Virus record (IMG/VR): IMGVR_UViG_3300032214_000528
Span: 62,001-126,000 of that record
Source: a virus
Direction: 5' to 3' (one strand)
Length of the DNA: 64,000 nucleotides
Shown here: positions 21,182 to 33,100 of the stretch, one piece after another
Layout of the letters: every line of letters begins with the position of its first letter
How positions within the stretch are numbered: the first letter of the stretch is position 1
Translations under genes and position numbers: made by a program
Notes under the pieces: model-generated
Seen by the model: the letters and a program-made list of their open reading frames with translations, nothing else
Told to the model about the DNA's origin: nothing
The model's database searches: none

Positions 21182-21474
21182 GCGACTTCTCAACTCTTCA
21201 GATCGCTCTTTTAGGTCTTGCTACCTATCGCACAACTCGCTTCTTTACTAGAGACACTCTCTTCAACCCTATCCGTAATTGGATTTGGAAGAAGCGTCCG
21301 CCAGAGAAGTCTTTTATCGGATATCTATTCACCTGCGAATGGTGTACCTCAGTTTGGATAGCATCAGGTTATGTATTATCCGCTATCATTATTCCTGAAG
21401 TAACCTACATAGTCATAACCATTTCAGCGTTATCGGCTATTGCAGGATTGTTGACCGCATATGAGGATAAGTGA
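21178..21474 (+). CDS. DUF1360 family membrane protein
   Basis: 98 residues: an N-terminal segment (LQIALLGLATYRTTRFFTRD), then FTCEWCTSVWIA with CxxC and a C-terminal hydrophobic tail. This FxCxWCxSxW pattern fits the DUF1360 family, commonly found next to portal/terminase genes in actinophages. Function is unknown. Start 21178 overlaps the previous stop. Confidence 0.82.
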   Translation: MSDFSTLQIALLGLATYRTTRFFTRDTLFNPIRNWIWKKRPPEKSFIGYLFTCEWCTSVWIASGYVLSAIIIPEVTYIVITISALSAIAGLLTAYEDK

Positions 21475-21514
21475 CAGCCCTCATGTTCCGCAGCAGAATT
21501 GACGAGGAGTAAAC

Positions 21515-23215
21515 ATGGGTATTTTCACCAACGACGATTCCACACCAGTCACACCCGCTCCTAAAAAATCTGCCCCGTCAGCTTTATCTACTATTTTTAC
21601 ATCTAACGCACAAACAGTTGCCTACTCAACTCCTCGGGCACTTACTGCTGCAGCAGCGCAGTTAAAAGTTAATGACAAGGGAGAATACGAACAGTTTAGA
21701 ATTCGTCGCTCTGCAGGTTCATCTGCATGGCAAGCCGAAGCTTGGGAGTACTACGACGCAATCGGTGAAGTTAAATATGCTTTTAATCTTGTAGCATCAG
21801 TTGTTTCACGAATTAGAATTTATGCAGCAGTAATTGATGATCCAGCAGAGGCACCAGTATCAGTTCGCAACTCAGACAAAGTCGATGATCGTCTTGCACA
21901 AGCAGCAGAACGTGCATTAGATAGGTTAAACTCTGCATATGGTGGACAAGCAGGATTACTTAAAGATGCAGCTCTCAATCTTTCAGTTGCGGGTGAGTGC
22001 TATCTCGTACAAATGCCCGCTCGTCCAGGACACGGTCTTCCTGAGTCTTGGGATATTCGTTCTGTTGACGAAGTAACAACAGATCCAAAAGGTGGCTTCA
22101 ATGTCATTGGTCGCCGTGAGCAGGGATCTAACTCACAAAGCTCTAACACTAATTTAAATACAAAGCTTGGTAAAAATGCATTTATAGGACGCATCTGGCG
22201 TTCACATCCTCGTTATTCAGATGAAGCAGATAGCTCTTTAAGAGGTTTGCTTGATCTTTGTGCTGAACTTCTTCTATTGAATAGGACATTCCGTGCGACT
22301 GCTCGTTCTCGCCTTAATGCTGGCGCTCTTTATCTCCCAGATGGTCTTTCGGTTGCGGCGCAAGCGGATCCAGACTACCCCTACGATTCTGAGGATGGTA
22401 TCGGCCCAAACTTTACTGCTGAAGAAGCAGAGGACGAATTCGAAGAACAATTAATGGATGCGATGACGACTCCAATCAGAGATGAAGAGTCTGCATCAGC
22501 AGTTGTCCCACTTATCATTCGTGGCCCAGCGGAACTTGGCGACAAGATTAAGCAGTTTAAGTTTGAGCGTTCATTCGACCCAGCACTTGCACAACGTGCT
22601 GACCGTGTTCTCGAGCGCATTCTTCAGGGACTAGATGTTCCAAAGGATGTTGTAACAGGTCTTGCAAATGTTAAGTACTCAAACGCACTTCAAATCGATG
22701 AAACTCTCTATAAATCACATATAGAACCTTTGATGCTGCTTATTGCAGATGCACTAACTGTTGTTTATCTTCGTCCTTATCTTATTGCAAGTGGTTTCAC
22801 TGAAACAGATGTAAATCGTCTTGTTGTTTGGTATGACCCATCAGCAATTGCAACTCGTAATGACCGTGCATCAGATGCTGATTCAGGATTTGATCGTGGA
22901 GCAGTTTCATACGACACATGGCGTCGTGCTCATGGCTTCTCGGATCAAGATGCACCAACTCCAACAGAGATGGCAATCCGTATGCTTTCAGAGCGTGGAG
23001 TGCTTACACCAGAGCTTACAGAAGCAATGCTTGGAGCAGTTGCACCAGATGTTATGGCTGCAATACGTACTGCACAACAAGAAGCATCTGTTGCCCCGCT
23101 ACCCCCAGAGGTTGAGCAAGCACTTCAGCAAGCATCTGCAGGTGCAGAGGCAACAGGAAATGTTGCTGAATCCCCAGATGCAGAGACAGCACCTGAGGGA
23201 ACAGAGAATGTCTGA
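21515..23215 (+). CDS. Portal protein
   Basis: 566 residues. Portal-like layout: an N-terminal disordered part (residues 1-48, Thr/Ala rich), then WEYYDAIGEVKYAFNLVASVVSRIRIYA, SVAGECYLVQMP, WDIRSVDEVTTD and a helical stem near KDVVTGLANVKYSNALQIDE. It forms the dodecameric vertex channel. The Ala-rich TAAAA at 44-48 is a candidate cleavage site. Ribosome site GACGAGGAG. The order portal, then protease-like genes, then capsid supports the call. Confidence 0.9.
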   Translation: MGIFTNDDSTPVTPAPKKSAPSALSTIFTSNAQTVAYSTPRALTAAAAQLKVNDKGEYEQFRIRRSAGSSAWQAEAWEYYDAIGEVKYAFNLVASVVSRIRIYAAVIDDPAEAPVSVRNSDKVDDRLAQAAERALDRLNSAYGGQAGLLKDAALNLSVAGECYLVQMPARPGHGLPESWDIRSVDEVTTDPKGGFNVIGRREQGSNSQSSNTNLNTKLGKNAFIGRIWRSHPRYSDEADSSLRGLLDLCAELLLLNRTFRATARSRLNAGALYLPDGLSVAAQADPDYPYDSEDGIGPNFTAEEAEDEFEEQLMDAMTTPIRDEESASAVVPLIIRGPAELGDKIKQFKFERSFDPALAQRADRVLERILQGLDVPKDVVTGLANVKYSNALQIDETLYKSHIEPLMLLIADALTVVYLRPYLIASGFTETDVNRLVVWYDPSAIATRNDRASDADSGFDRGAVSYDTWRRAHGFSDQDAPTPTEMAIRMLSERGVLTPELTEAMLGAVAPDVMAAIRTAQQEASVAPLPPEVEQALQQASAGAEATGNVAESPDAETAPEGTENV

Positions 23216-24185
23216 CGCAAAAGCCCCTAAGAAAGATCAAATCAAAGGTTCTAAGAAAAACGCTAAAGGATCTGCATCAGGTTCTCGTAAAGTAGTTTTT
23301 TCTAAAGCAGTTGAAAAATCTCTTGCAGATAAAGTAGCAACTCACAACGAGAAAGCTAGAGAAGGCCGTCGTGCAACTCTAGGAATGCTCAAGGCTGTCT
23401 ATCGCCGTGGTGCAGGTGCTTACAGCACTTCACATCGTCCCGGTATGACTCGCAACCAATGGGCTATGGCTCGTGTTAATGCATTTTTGAAGATGCTCAA
23501 GTCTGGTAAGCCAGCGAACTCAGCTTACAAGTCAGATAATGACTTGCTCCCAGCAAAGCATCCTCGTTCAACAAAGAAGAACAACTCAATCACTGCTTCG
23601 GCTGGATTAGTTCCAGAAGAATCAGACCTAGCTAATGCTCTCATTGAGATCGCTGAGAAGTATGGAAAGTTCAACGAAGATGCAACAGGAATTTGGGCAG
23701 GATACACCCCAGCCGCAGAAAATAAATACAAAGGAATCGGAGTCAAGTGCTCTAGCTGTGTTCTATACATGGGTAACGGCTCGTGCAGAATCATCGAAAC
23801 AGAAGTCGAAGACGAAGGTAAGTGTCGTTTCGCGGTTATCCCAGATGGGGTCGTTGATGTCGGAGTTCTCGAAGGCGAAAAACTCGGAAACGAAATCCAA
23901 TCCTTAGAAGAGCTTGCACAGATTGCTGAAGAATATAGATTTGAACAAGAGTTGGCAGTAGAGATACTTCCTGAAGAAGAATACGACTCACCAGAACACG
24001 CTATTCTTTCTTTAGCAGAGTTTTCAGGGTTTGGTTATGAAGCAGAGCATGCAGTTCGTGCATCTTGGCTTCGTGGAGTTCGCAGCGGTGACGATCCATT
24101 CAAAAGAGCATCTAATTTTGCAATACTAGGTTATGAAAGCTTAGATTCAGATTTGTTACCTAAAAAGGGAGAAGATAATGTCTAA
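23208..24185 (+). CDS. Head-module protein with Cys-box and DLLP motif
   Basis: 325 residues, starting in an overlap with the portal stop. Basic, Lys-rich N-terminus (residues 1-50), then a helical region (RATLGMLKAVYRRGAG, MARVNAFLKMLKSG), a motif NDLLPAKHPRST followed by NSITASAG (126-133), an acidic region, and a Cys box (CSSCVLYMGNGSC). The DLLPxxHPRST-TASA combination recurs in the giant downstream protein. Likely a virion or scaffold-associated protein; no enzymatic call. Confidence 0.8.
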   Translation: MSDAKAPKKDQIKGSKKNAKGSASGSRKVVFSKAVEKSLADKVATHNEKAREGRRATLGMLKAVYRRGAGAYSTSHRPGMTRNQWAMARVNAFLKMLKSGKPANSAYKSDNDLLPAKHPRSTKKNNSITASAGLVPEESDLANALIEIAEKYGKFNEDATGIWAGYTPAAENKYKGIGVKCSSCVLYMGNGSCRIIETEVEDEGKCRFAVIPDGVVDVGVLEGEKLGNEIQSLEELAQIAEEYRFEQELAVEILPEEEYDSPEHAILSLAEFSGFGYEAEHAVRASWLRGVRSGDDPFKRASNFAILGYESLDSDLLPKKGEDNV

Positions 24186-27100
24186 GAAGAATCAGAGACA
24201 GCTTCACGTTCTCTCTCAAAGCGAGACTACATACAGCACTCGTCAACAAGCACGTCTAATCCGTAACGAAGCACTACAAATGATTGAGGCAGCTAATGAA
24301 TTTACAACTAACACCCGTAGAGTTAATCGTCGCTCAGCTTTCCGTGTCATTTCTCGCTCTCTTCATTCTTCTGAAGGTCTCCCATTTTCAGTTCGTAAGC
24401 ACCAAGCGCTCACAGAACTCTCAAACTACATCTCACTTGCAAAACACAACAAGGTAGTTGGCTTAACAGCATTTAACACCGATCTTCTTCCACTTACACA
24501 CCCACGTTCGACTCGTGAACACTCTATGACGGCTTCAGCGATGATTCGTTCACATATTCAATGGGTTACAGATGATCCACGAATCACAGATGAGAACGCT
24601 AAGGCACTTATTGCATCTGCAATGCTTGCTCCAGCTAACTCTCCAGAAAAACTTTATGCACTTACACGCTTAGAGAACCTTCCACAAGGCCATGTTCCAC
24701 TAGAAGCAATGACTGCAGCATATGGTGGAGGAAACTCTGCTGCTGCAAAGCGTGCTCGTGTTGCTCTCCAGCTCCGCGACCGTTTGGGCCGCTGGGTTGA
24801 GATGTTTGGTGGCCTTGGTATCAAGGTAAAGCGTCGTGACGGAAGCACAGCAGCTCTTACAGGTCGTGCAGTAGGGCAGAACATCTTTAGTCCACAACTT
24901 GCAGATGTCGAATTAGAAGATGGACGCATTGTTGCAGTACCAATTCGTCAAGCACGAGGTGCAACATTCCTTCCAAGCCCTGCAGCAAAGAAAGATGGCT
25001 TTACACCTGCTGGTTCAACAGCAGATGACATGGATGACCCAATTATCGATGAAGCAGATCTTACATTTATGGAAAGTCCTAGCTCATTTGAGAAAGATGA
25101 GAGAGGAAGCAAGCAGGGAACAACAAAATATACTGATCAAGCCTACGATGTAGTTAAGTTTGATGATAACAAGCGTGCTCTTGCAGATTTAAGTGAGACA
25201 AACAAACTTAGAGCAGAGCGTGACTTAGACGATGCAGCAGTTGATAAGCAAGGCGAGACAGATCCAGACTCAGGTAAGCAATTTTGGGATCCAGAGAAGC
25301 CAATCTATGCAGTCTCACGTCGTGGCGGAACTCCTTTTGCATATACACAGAACTGGAACGATGCACAGCAAAGAATTCAAGCAGATCAAAGATTCCTTGA
25401 TGAAGAAGAGGGTCGTACACCTCTTGCGAGAATTACTCAGGATGACAACACTCCTGAAGACGAGACTCCACTTGTAGATCAGCAAGATAAGTTTAAGAAG
25501 GAAGAGATCGCACGTCTTCCAGAACAAGAAACAACAAAAGCTCCATCTGATTTTAAATACAAAGTTCCAGAAGATACTTATGAAGTATCTGATCCAACAG
25601 CGCCATACCGCTCCGTATCTGAGTATGACGATCCTGCATCTCTTGCAAATATGTTCCAAGGTGATGAGCTCATTGATGGTCTTGATGATGCAATGGATAC
25701 TGGTCTTGGTCGCCTCACATTCCCAGATGGAACAGATTCAGATGGAGAACCTACTGGTGGAGAGCAAGAAGTTCCAGCAGAAGCAATTCTTAAAGCAATT
25801 GATGAAAAGGGCGGGGATGCAGAACTTGCACTTGCTCAAGCATACGATAAGCGTCTAGGGACAACAGAAAATGAAGACGCACTTGCTGCAAAGCGTGAAG
25901 CAGATAGAGGAGCAAAGGTTGGCGAGCCAAAGAAGCTCGGCGAAGTATTCGACGAAGTAACAAAGGCTCCAGAGCCAGAAGCAGAAGCACCAGTTGAAGA
26001 AACTCCTGTTGCAGAGATCCCAGAGATTACTGAAGATGCAGAGCCATCCACATATCCAGCTCTAATTGATGGACTTACAGAAGAAGAGCAAGCAGAGTTT
26101 GAGAAGAGCAAAGACTACACTCCATATCTCACAGAAGATGCTCCAGTCGAGTGGCCAGAAGGTTTTACACCGCCACAAAATAGAATTCTTAGCGAAAAAG
26201 AGCGTGCACAAGCTTTAGAAATTGCTAGCTCAGATATTCCTGACGAAGATCTAGCCGAGTCATACAACGGTGCAATCAAAAATAAATATGACGAAGATGG
26301 TTATGCACCATTTGGTGATTTAGACGAGAACAACGAAGTGCAGACAATTCAAGTACCAAGTGAAGTTCTTCGTGATGCAATGAAGCTTCGCAACTTTGAC
26401 ATGGACGAAACTAATCAACAGGTTGTTGACGGAACTTGGGATGAAGTAGACCCAGAAGATGAAGTTGCATTGGAAGAAGAACCTGTAGCAGAGATTCCTA
26501 CACCAAAGACTCCAGATGAAGGCAAGGGAACTAAGTCTGGCAAAGATCCTCTCAAGGAAGGTTGGGGATCGGAAGACTGGATTGACGAAACATCTAAGGA
26601 TCCTCGTTTCCACGAGATGCTTAAGAAGAATAAAGATTTTGCAAGACTTACTGGTTTCTTTAACGATCCAACATTCGATAGCCCTCTTCTCTCTGACTAC
26701 CAAGACAAAGATATGGAAGGCTTTGAGTCTGGCAGTGAAGTAGAGGCAATCGATCTTGGCGAGTATGGGTTTGAACCAGGACCTTCAGCCCGTGTTCAGT
26801 ATGCACTTGATATTTTGCAAGATCCTACACAATCAGCTCGTGCTGGTTTCAAGGACTGGAGAACTGGTGAGCGCTCAGCAGAGAACGAAAGAAATATTCT
26901 CAAGGCAGCAGATGAGCAACTAGATCTTGCTAAGCAGGATCTCTCTGAAAAAGATGTTATTGAAAACAAAGCAATTGATTCTGTCCGTGCAACTCTTGCA
27001 AAAGAAATTGCAAAGCTTGACAAGCAGATCGAGAAAGATAAGAAGGCTGAGGAAGAAGCAAAGATTGCTCCTCAGGTTTCTTACAAACTAAGAGGAGATC

Positions 27101-30100
27101 GCTTAGAGCTTCGCTCTGGTAAGAAGGCTCCATTCAGAAGACAAGATGTAAAAGACTTTTTAGATGATAATGGTTTTGATTGGAACCCAGATGCTAAGGC
27201 TGAAACAAAATCTGGTATGGATGAAGCAAGCGCTAAGAAGTTCCTTCGTGATTTAAGAGATAAATATGGTATTGATCTTCTTCCAAGAGAAGGACAGCCA
27301 CCAATCGACCTTGAATCAAAGGACGAAGTAATTGAAGCTCCTTCAACTCCTGAAACTCCATCTGCAAAGCCAAAAGAAAAGTCTCTCAAAGAAAGAGAAG
27401 AAGAAGAGTTCGGTAAGTTCTTACCTCTTCCAGATCCCTTACCTGAAGGTTGGGTAAAAGATGAAGAGCGTGGATTCAACGAAGTTTATTACATGCAAGC
27501 TGTTGAAAACGAAAACGGCGATAGAATTGTTGGAACATACGGTAAGGATGGAAGTAGAGACCCATACTGGACAGTAAGCGCTGACTTTGACTCGCCAGAA
27601 TCATTTAAGTCTTTTGAAGATGCACTTGATTTCTATAACAAAAATTCTGGAAAGCAAACAGAAGACAGTGCCGAACCAGAGACTTCTGAAGACACAACAC
27701 CTGTTGAAGATGTAGTTGAGCTATCCCCTACTCTAAACGAAAAATTACTAAAGCGTGATGGCATCCAGATGGTAAAGATCACTGGCCCAAATGGAGAAGA
27801 GATTGAGACACCAGTCTTTAATCTTCGTGGTCGCCCTATGGTTTTAATCAATGTTAATGGTGTACGCATACCGTTCTACATTAGCTCGGGTAAAGGCGGT
27901 AAAGCAGGTGTTCCTGTTGGAAAGTGGTATCCAATCTTTGGAATCGGTACCGATGGCTGGTTTAATAAGGGCAACGAAGAAGAGATTAACAACTACTTCG
28001 ATAGTCCAGAGCTAAGAGAGGTAGCTGAATGGCTTAACTCTAATATTGGAGATATCCGTAAAGAAGATATGCCAGAGTCTGACGAAGTCACTGACGAGCT
28101 TCGTGCACAGATAAACCAAGACCTATCTCCAGGTCGTTACTATGAAAACGCTGTTGTCTACGGAAATAGAGCTCTTGCCCTTGCAAAAATTAGGGGAGAT
28201 GAAGAAGCAGTAAAACAAGAAGAAGCAATTCTTAAAAAATACCTAGACGATATAGCAAAATTTGAAGCTGAAAAGAAAAAGCAAGAAGAAGAAGGACAGG
28301 AAGAGCCAACTGTAGAAGAAGTAGTTCCTGAAGAAGAAGAAGTAAAAGAGCCTGTTGCTGAAGAACCTGCGGCAAAAAGGAATATCTTCCAAGAATCACT
28401 TGACATAATTCAAGAGGGACTTCTTGATGCATTGTCAGAAGAAGGTCCTAACATAACTGTCTCAGAGTTAGTAGATAGACTGAAGCGTAAGCTAAAGGGT
28501 GATGACAAAGTTGTAGGAGATTATGGCACTAGAGGTGACATGATTAGCAAGCTCATGTGGGCTAAGTGGGGCGCTGGTTTCTGGAGAAACGAATCTCCAT
28601 ACATTAGAAGATCCATGAGCGAATACAAGTCTGAATTAAAGAAGCTCTCAGACGAAGAACTTATTGCATTAGTTGATATGTATTACGACGAGATTGATGC
28701 TCGTCTTGAAGCTGAGAGAGAAGCATCACGACCAGTTGAACCAACGCCGCTTACTCCTGAAGAAGCTGCGGAAGTAGAGAGAAAGCGTAGAGTTAAAGAG
28801 CTTCGTGATAAGAAGCGCAGAGAGCGTGAAGACAAGCTTCTAGAAGAAGATGATAAGGCTAAGGAAGAAGAAGAAAAGCCAACCCCTGCAACCCCTGCAA
28901 CCCCTGCAACCCCTGCAACCCCTGCAACCCCTGCGAAGCCAACTCCTACAACCCCAGAAAAGCCTAAGCCATCTGATTACGAAGAAGACACTCCTGATGG
29001 ATTTGTTTATGTTGACAAGAGCGACAATGACGTTAAAGATGGAGATGAAATTAATCTCCCTAGTGTTGGCTGGGTAAAAGTTAAGAGAAAGGTTTTCCTT
29101 CCTGGTAGAACCACTGCAGATGTTGTCTATGAAGATGAAAATGGTAATGAAGGTACTGGTTTCTTACCTAGAACAGTTGAGACTCGTGCTAAGCAAGCTC
29201 CTGCTGAAGAACGCAATCGTAAGACTCCAGCAAAGCTTAGAGTCGGAGAAGAAGTCTATCTTGTTGATAAAGATGGAGATGGTCCTGGCTGGGTAAAGGT
29301 TCTAGAAGTAAAAAAGAGAAATTGGAATTCAGGGAACAGTAAAGGCGACCAAACCACATGGGAAATATGGTACGAAGATGCAAATGGAAAGCGTAGTCTT
29401 TGGACATATAACTACTGGAGCAGTAGCAGTTGGGGCGGAGACGGTCAAACTGGTAAGTTCCCTACTCGTCCTGCAACATCTAAAGCACCAGAACCTGTAG
29501 AAGAACCTTCAGTAACAGTTACGCCTCGCATTGCTGCATCTAGAACAACAGATCTTAAGCCAGGCGATGTTATGACTAAGGACTTCTTTACAGTCACAAA
29601 TGTAGAGCAAGGATTCGAGAAGAAGCGTGATGGAGAAATGGTTCCAGCTTCTCGTGTCACTGGTTACTATCCTGGCGGAGTAGAGCAGTCAAGCAAGCTT
29701 TGGGCAGACGACGTTTTATTTGATGTATATCGTGATGTAACTCCTCCTGCAAAGGGAGATCTTCCAGAACTTAATCAGCCAAAGATGGGTGATTATGGAA
29801 AGCTCACAAAGGTCAATGGCGAATGGGAGCTAAAAGACCCAGCTGAGCAAAAGCAATTTGAACAAGACATGGAAAAGTATCAGGAGCAACTATCCACACA
29901 GAAGGCTCTTTGGGAAGCTCCAGTTGTTGAAGTTCCTGTAAAGGAATTTACACCTGAAAACACTCTCCACGTTGTCAACGCACTTGGTAAAGATCTCAAG
30001 CCAAACGATATTGCATTCCGTCGTGACGAGAATGGTGAGCTCAGCGAGTTTTTCGTTATTGAAGAAGTTCTTCCAGGCACAGTTATGGTCCCTCGTGCAG

Positions 30101-33100
30101 ATGGAAAGCCAGCAGAAGAGAAGGTTCAAATCCGTGGATACTATCCAGGACACGAATCACAAGTTAAGTCTTGGAAGACTGGCACATCTGTTGAAGTTCT
30201 CCGTGGGGAACAAGCAGCAAACATTCCTGCAAAGGGTGATAAGCCAGCAATCGATAGCATCGAGCCAGGAACTCTCAAGGGTCAGGCATACAAAGATAAG
30301 AACGCAGAAATTTCAGCATTAAGAAAAGAAGCTGGCAAGGCATACACACCTGATCTAACAGCCTCAGAGATTCCTGCAGTACTTGTAGAAAGACCTAATA
30401 GCTTTAATCGTGGAAACCGCCCAGCGTTCTTTGGCAAGGCTGCAGAACTTGCAAACCTCAAAGATGGTAAAGCAATCTCTGATGCTCTTAAGGGCAAGCG
30501 AGTTGTCTACTTCGACTTTGAAACAGTAGGAACTGGAAAGTTTGATAACGACAATCCTGATGCACCAATTCAGGTTGCAGCATCTGTCTGGGAAGGTGGA
30601 GAAAAGGTTGGAGAGATCAACCTATTCATTAACCCAGGAGAGCCTCTTGGGGACTATTACTATAAAGAAGATGAAAACGGAAACAAAGTTCTTGATCCAG
30701 AAAAGCTTCTCAGCTCAGACGGGCAGACAGTTGATGATGCATTCTTAGCATCTCAACCATCTATTGAAGATCAGCTTCGTGCATTTGCAGAGTTTGCTGG
30801 ACAAGATGCAATCTTTGTTGCACACAATGCAGAGTTTGATACAAACACATTCGAGAAGTGGGCTCAGAAGCTAGGTATTGACTACAACATGGATGGTGTT
30901 ATCGATACTCTTGAATTAGCAAAGAGCATGACACCAAAGGGCAACAAGCTCGGTCAAGTTGCTAAGCGCTACGGTATTGAGAAGACAGATGAAGAGTGGC
31001 ACGATGCTAGAACTGACTCTGAGGTTCTCCCAGCAATCCTAGAAGGTTTGCTTGGAGATATGAAGCCTGACAATAGAGAGTTTGATCCTGCAACTCGTCT
31101 TGCAGAGTTTGAAGCTAAGCGTTCTTCTTACAATGAAAAGCTAGAAGCATTTAAGAAGCAAGAAGCAGATCTTGCTATGGCTGAAGCAGTCAAGCGTGGT
31201 ATGGCTGGAGAGCCTGTATCTATTGATGAAATGCTTGGCAAGACCAAGACAACATCTGGCTTTGGTTCTGAAGGAAGCACAGACTCTGCTGAAGAGTATG
31301 CATATGAATCAATCTTTGGTGGAAAGATTAACAACTCTTGGATCGAAGATGATGAAAACACATTCGTTGTTGACGAAGGTGCAGCAACTGTAGGAGATAT
31401 TAAGATTGGTGACTTCGTACCTGCTGAGGGTGGCGGATACCATGAAGTTGTTGACCTGCTTGCAGACCCAGAAGATCCAAACGGAACTATCGTTGTTCGT
31501 AAGATTGTATCTAGCGGTTTGCTATACAGCACACGAGTTACAGAGAAGAAGTCTCCAGGAATTGGTTGGTCTAACGGCAAGGTTCTTAAGGGAACTCTCC
31601 GTCGTCGTAACGAACTAGCTGGTAAGACACCTGCAGAAGTTAAAGCTTTAGTATCTAAGCCAGTAGTAGTTGCTCCAGAACCTACAACAAAGGAAAAGAC
31701 TCCTACACCTAAGGGTAAGAAGTCAATCACTCCAGAAGAGACACAAAGTGTCGTCTCGGATGCGATTGAGGCAATTACATCTGGTGCTAAGTCAGATTCA
31801 TCTGTTGAAGATGCGGTAAAGGGTCTTCCACTTGATGACACCACTAAGTCTGCAGTTCTTGCAGATCGTGAAGATGCATCTATTAATCACCTATCAGCAG
31901 ACGGTGTTGCTCTTAAGGTTGGCGACAAGGTTCGCAACGTAAAGAATGGCCGCATGGGTGAGGTAAGAGCAATTCTTACAACATACGGACCTCGTGGATA
32001 CAAGAATTACGTCAAGGTTAAGTTTGACGATGCTGCAAAGCGTGAAAATGTTTCAGCAGGTTCACTACAGATCATTAATCCTGATGACGGTGGCGGTTTC
32101 TTCACAGATCCAACTCCTCCTGCAACTGGAGAGCCAGTAAACCCTAACGAGACACCAAAGTCTGCAGAAGAATTAACTTCACTTCTTACTGGAGATGTTA
32201 CAGATAACACTCCTGCAGTTGAAGTTCCAGAAGAGCCTGTAGTTATGGATGCTGAAGATCGAACAAGAATTTGGAAAGAAAACGAAGAAAAGAGAATGAA
32301 GTACGCTCTTGATCTTAACTATCGCCAAGTAAGCCCTGAAGCATTAGAGGCACTTACAGCAGCAGTTCAAGATATATCTCAATATGACAAGGGTCATCAA
32401 AGATCTGTTACAGCATTTATGCCAAGTCTTTCTACTGGATTGCCAGTAGAAAGAACATTTACGTTTGTAAAGCCAAGTAAAAAAGATCTTGAGCGTCGTG
32501 AGGACATGGAAGCAGACGATATTATCGTTATGATTGGTCCTCGCAATACTGAAGCAATTATTAAGTCAGATGGAAGAATTCTTTATTTTGATAATCCATC
32601 TGTTCCAAACTGGAACTTTAGTGTTAGATCTCCAGATCTATACTCAGCTATTGAAAAATCAGACGAGGTCACTTTTCCTTTAGGGGAAAATCCTGATCTT
32701 CAAAATATGGGAATGATTTCAAATAATCAAGAGTTCCCTAAAGATGCTCTTGGAAGTCCAGATGAGATAGAAGATCCAGATTTTGTTGTAGATAGCCCTG
32801 ATGCAGAGCCAAAGGGAATCAAGCCAACCAAGCAACAGCAAGCAGTTATAGATGCTGTAGTTGCTGGCAAGGATGTAATTGTTCAAGCTCTTGCTGGAAC
32901 AGGTAAGACCAGCACACTGAAAATGGCTGCAAAAGCTGTTGCAGAAAAAGATCCAGACAAAACTATTCTTTACATTGCATTTAACAAGGCTGTAGCTGCA
33001 GAACTTAATGCAGATCCAGATCGTCCTTCAAATATGATTGCACGAACCAATACTCAGGTTGCTTGGCACCATTCACCTAAGTGGATGCAAAAGCGTAGCT

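Noticed and set aside
31128-31844. Long minus-strand frames opposite the giant gene (238 codons here)
   Set aside because: Ser/Thr-biased shadow of biased codons on the coding strand; no ribosome site.
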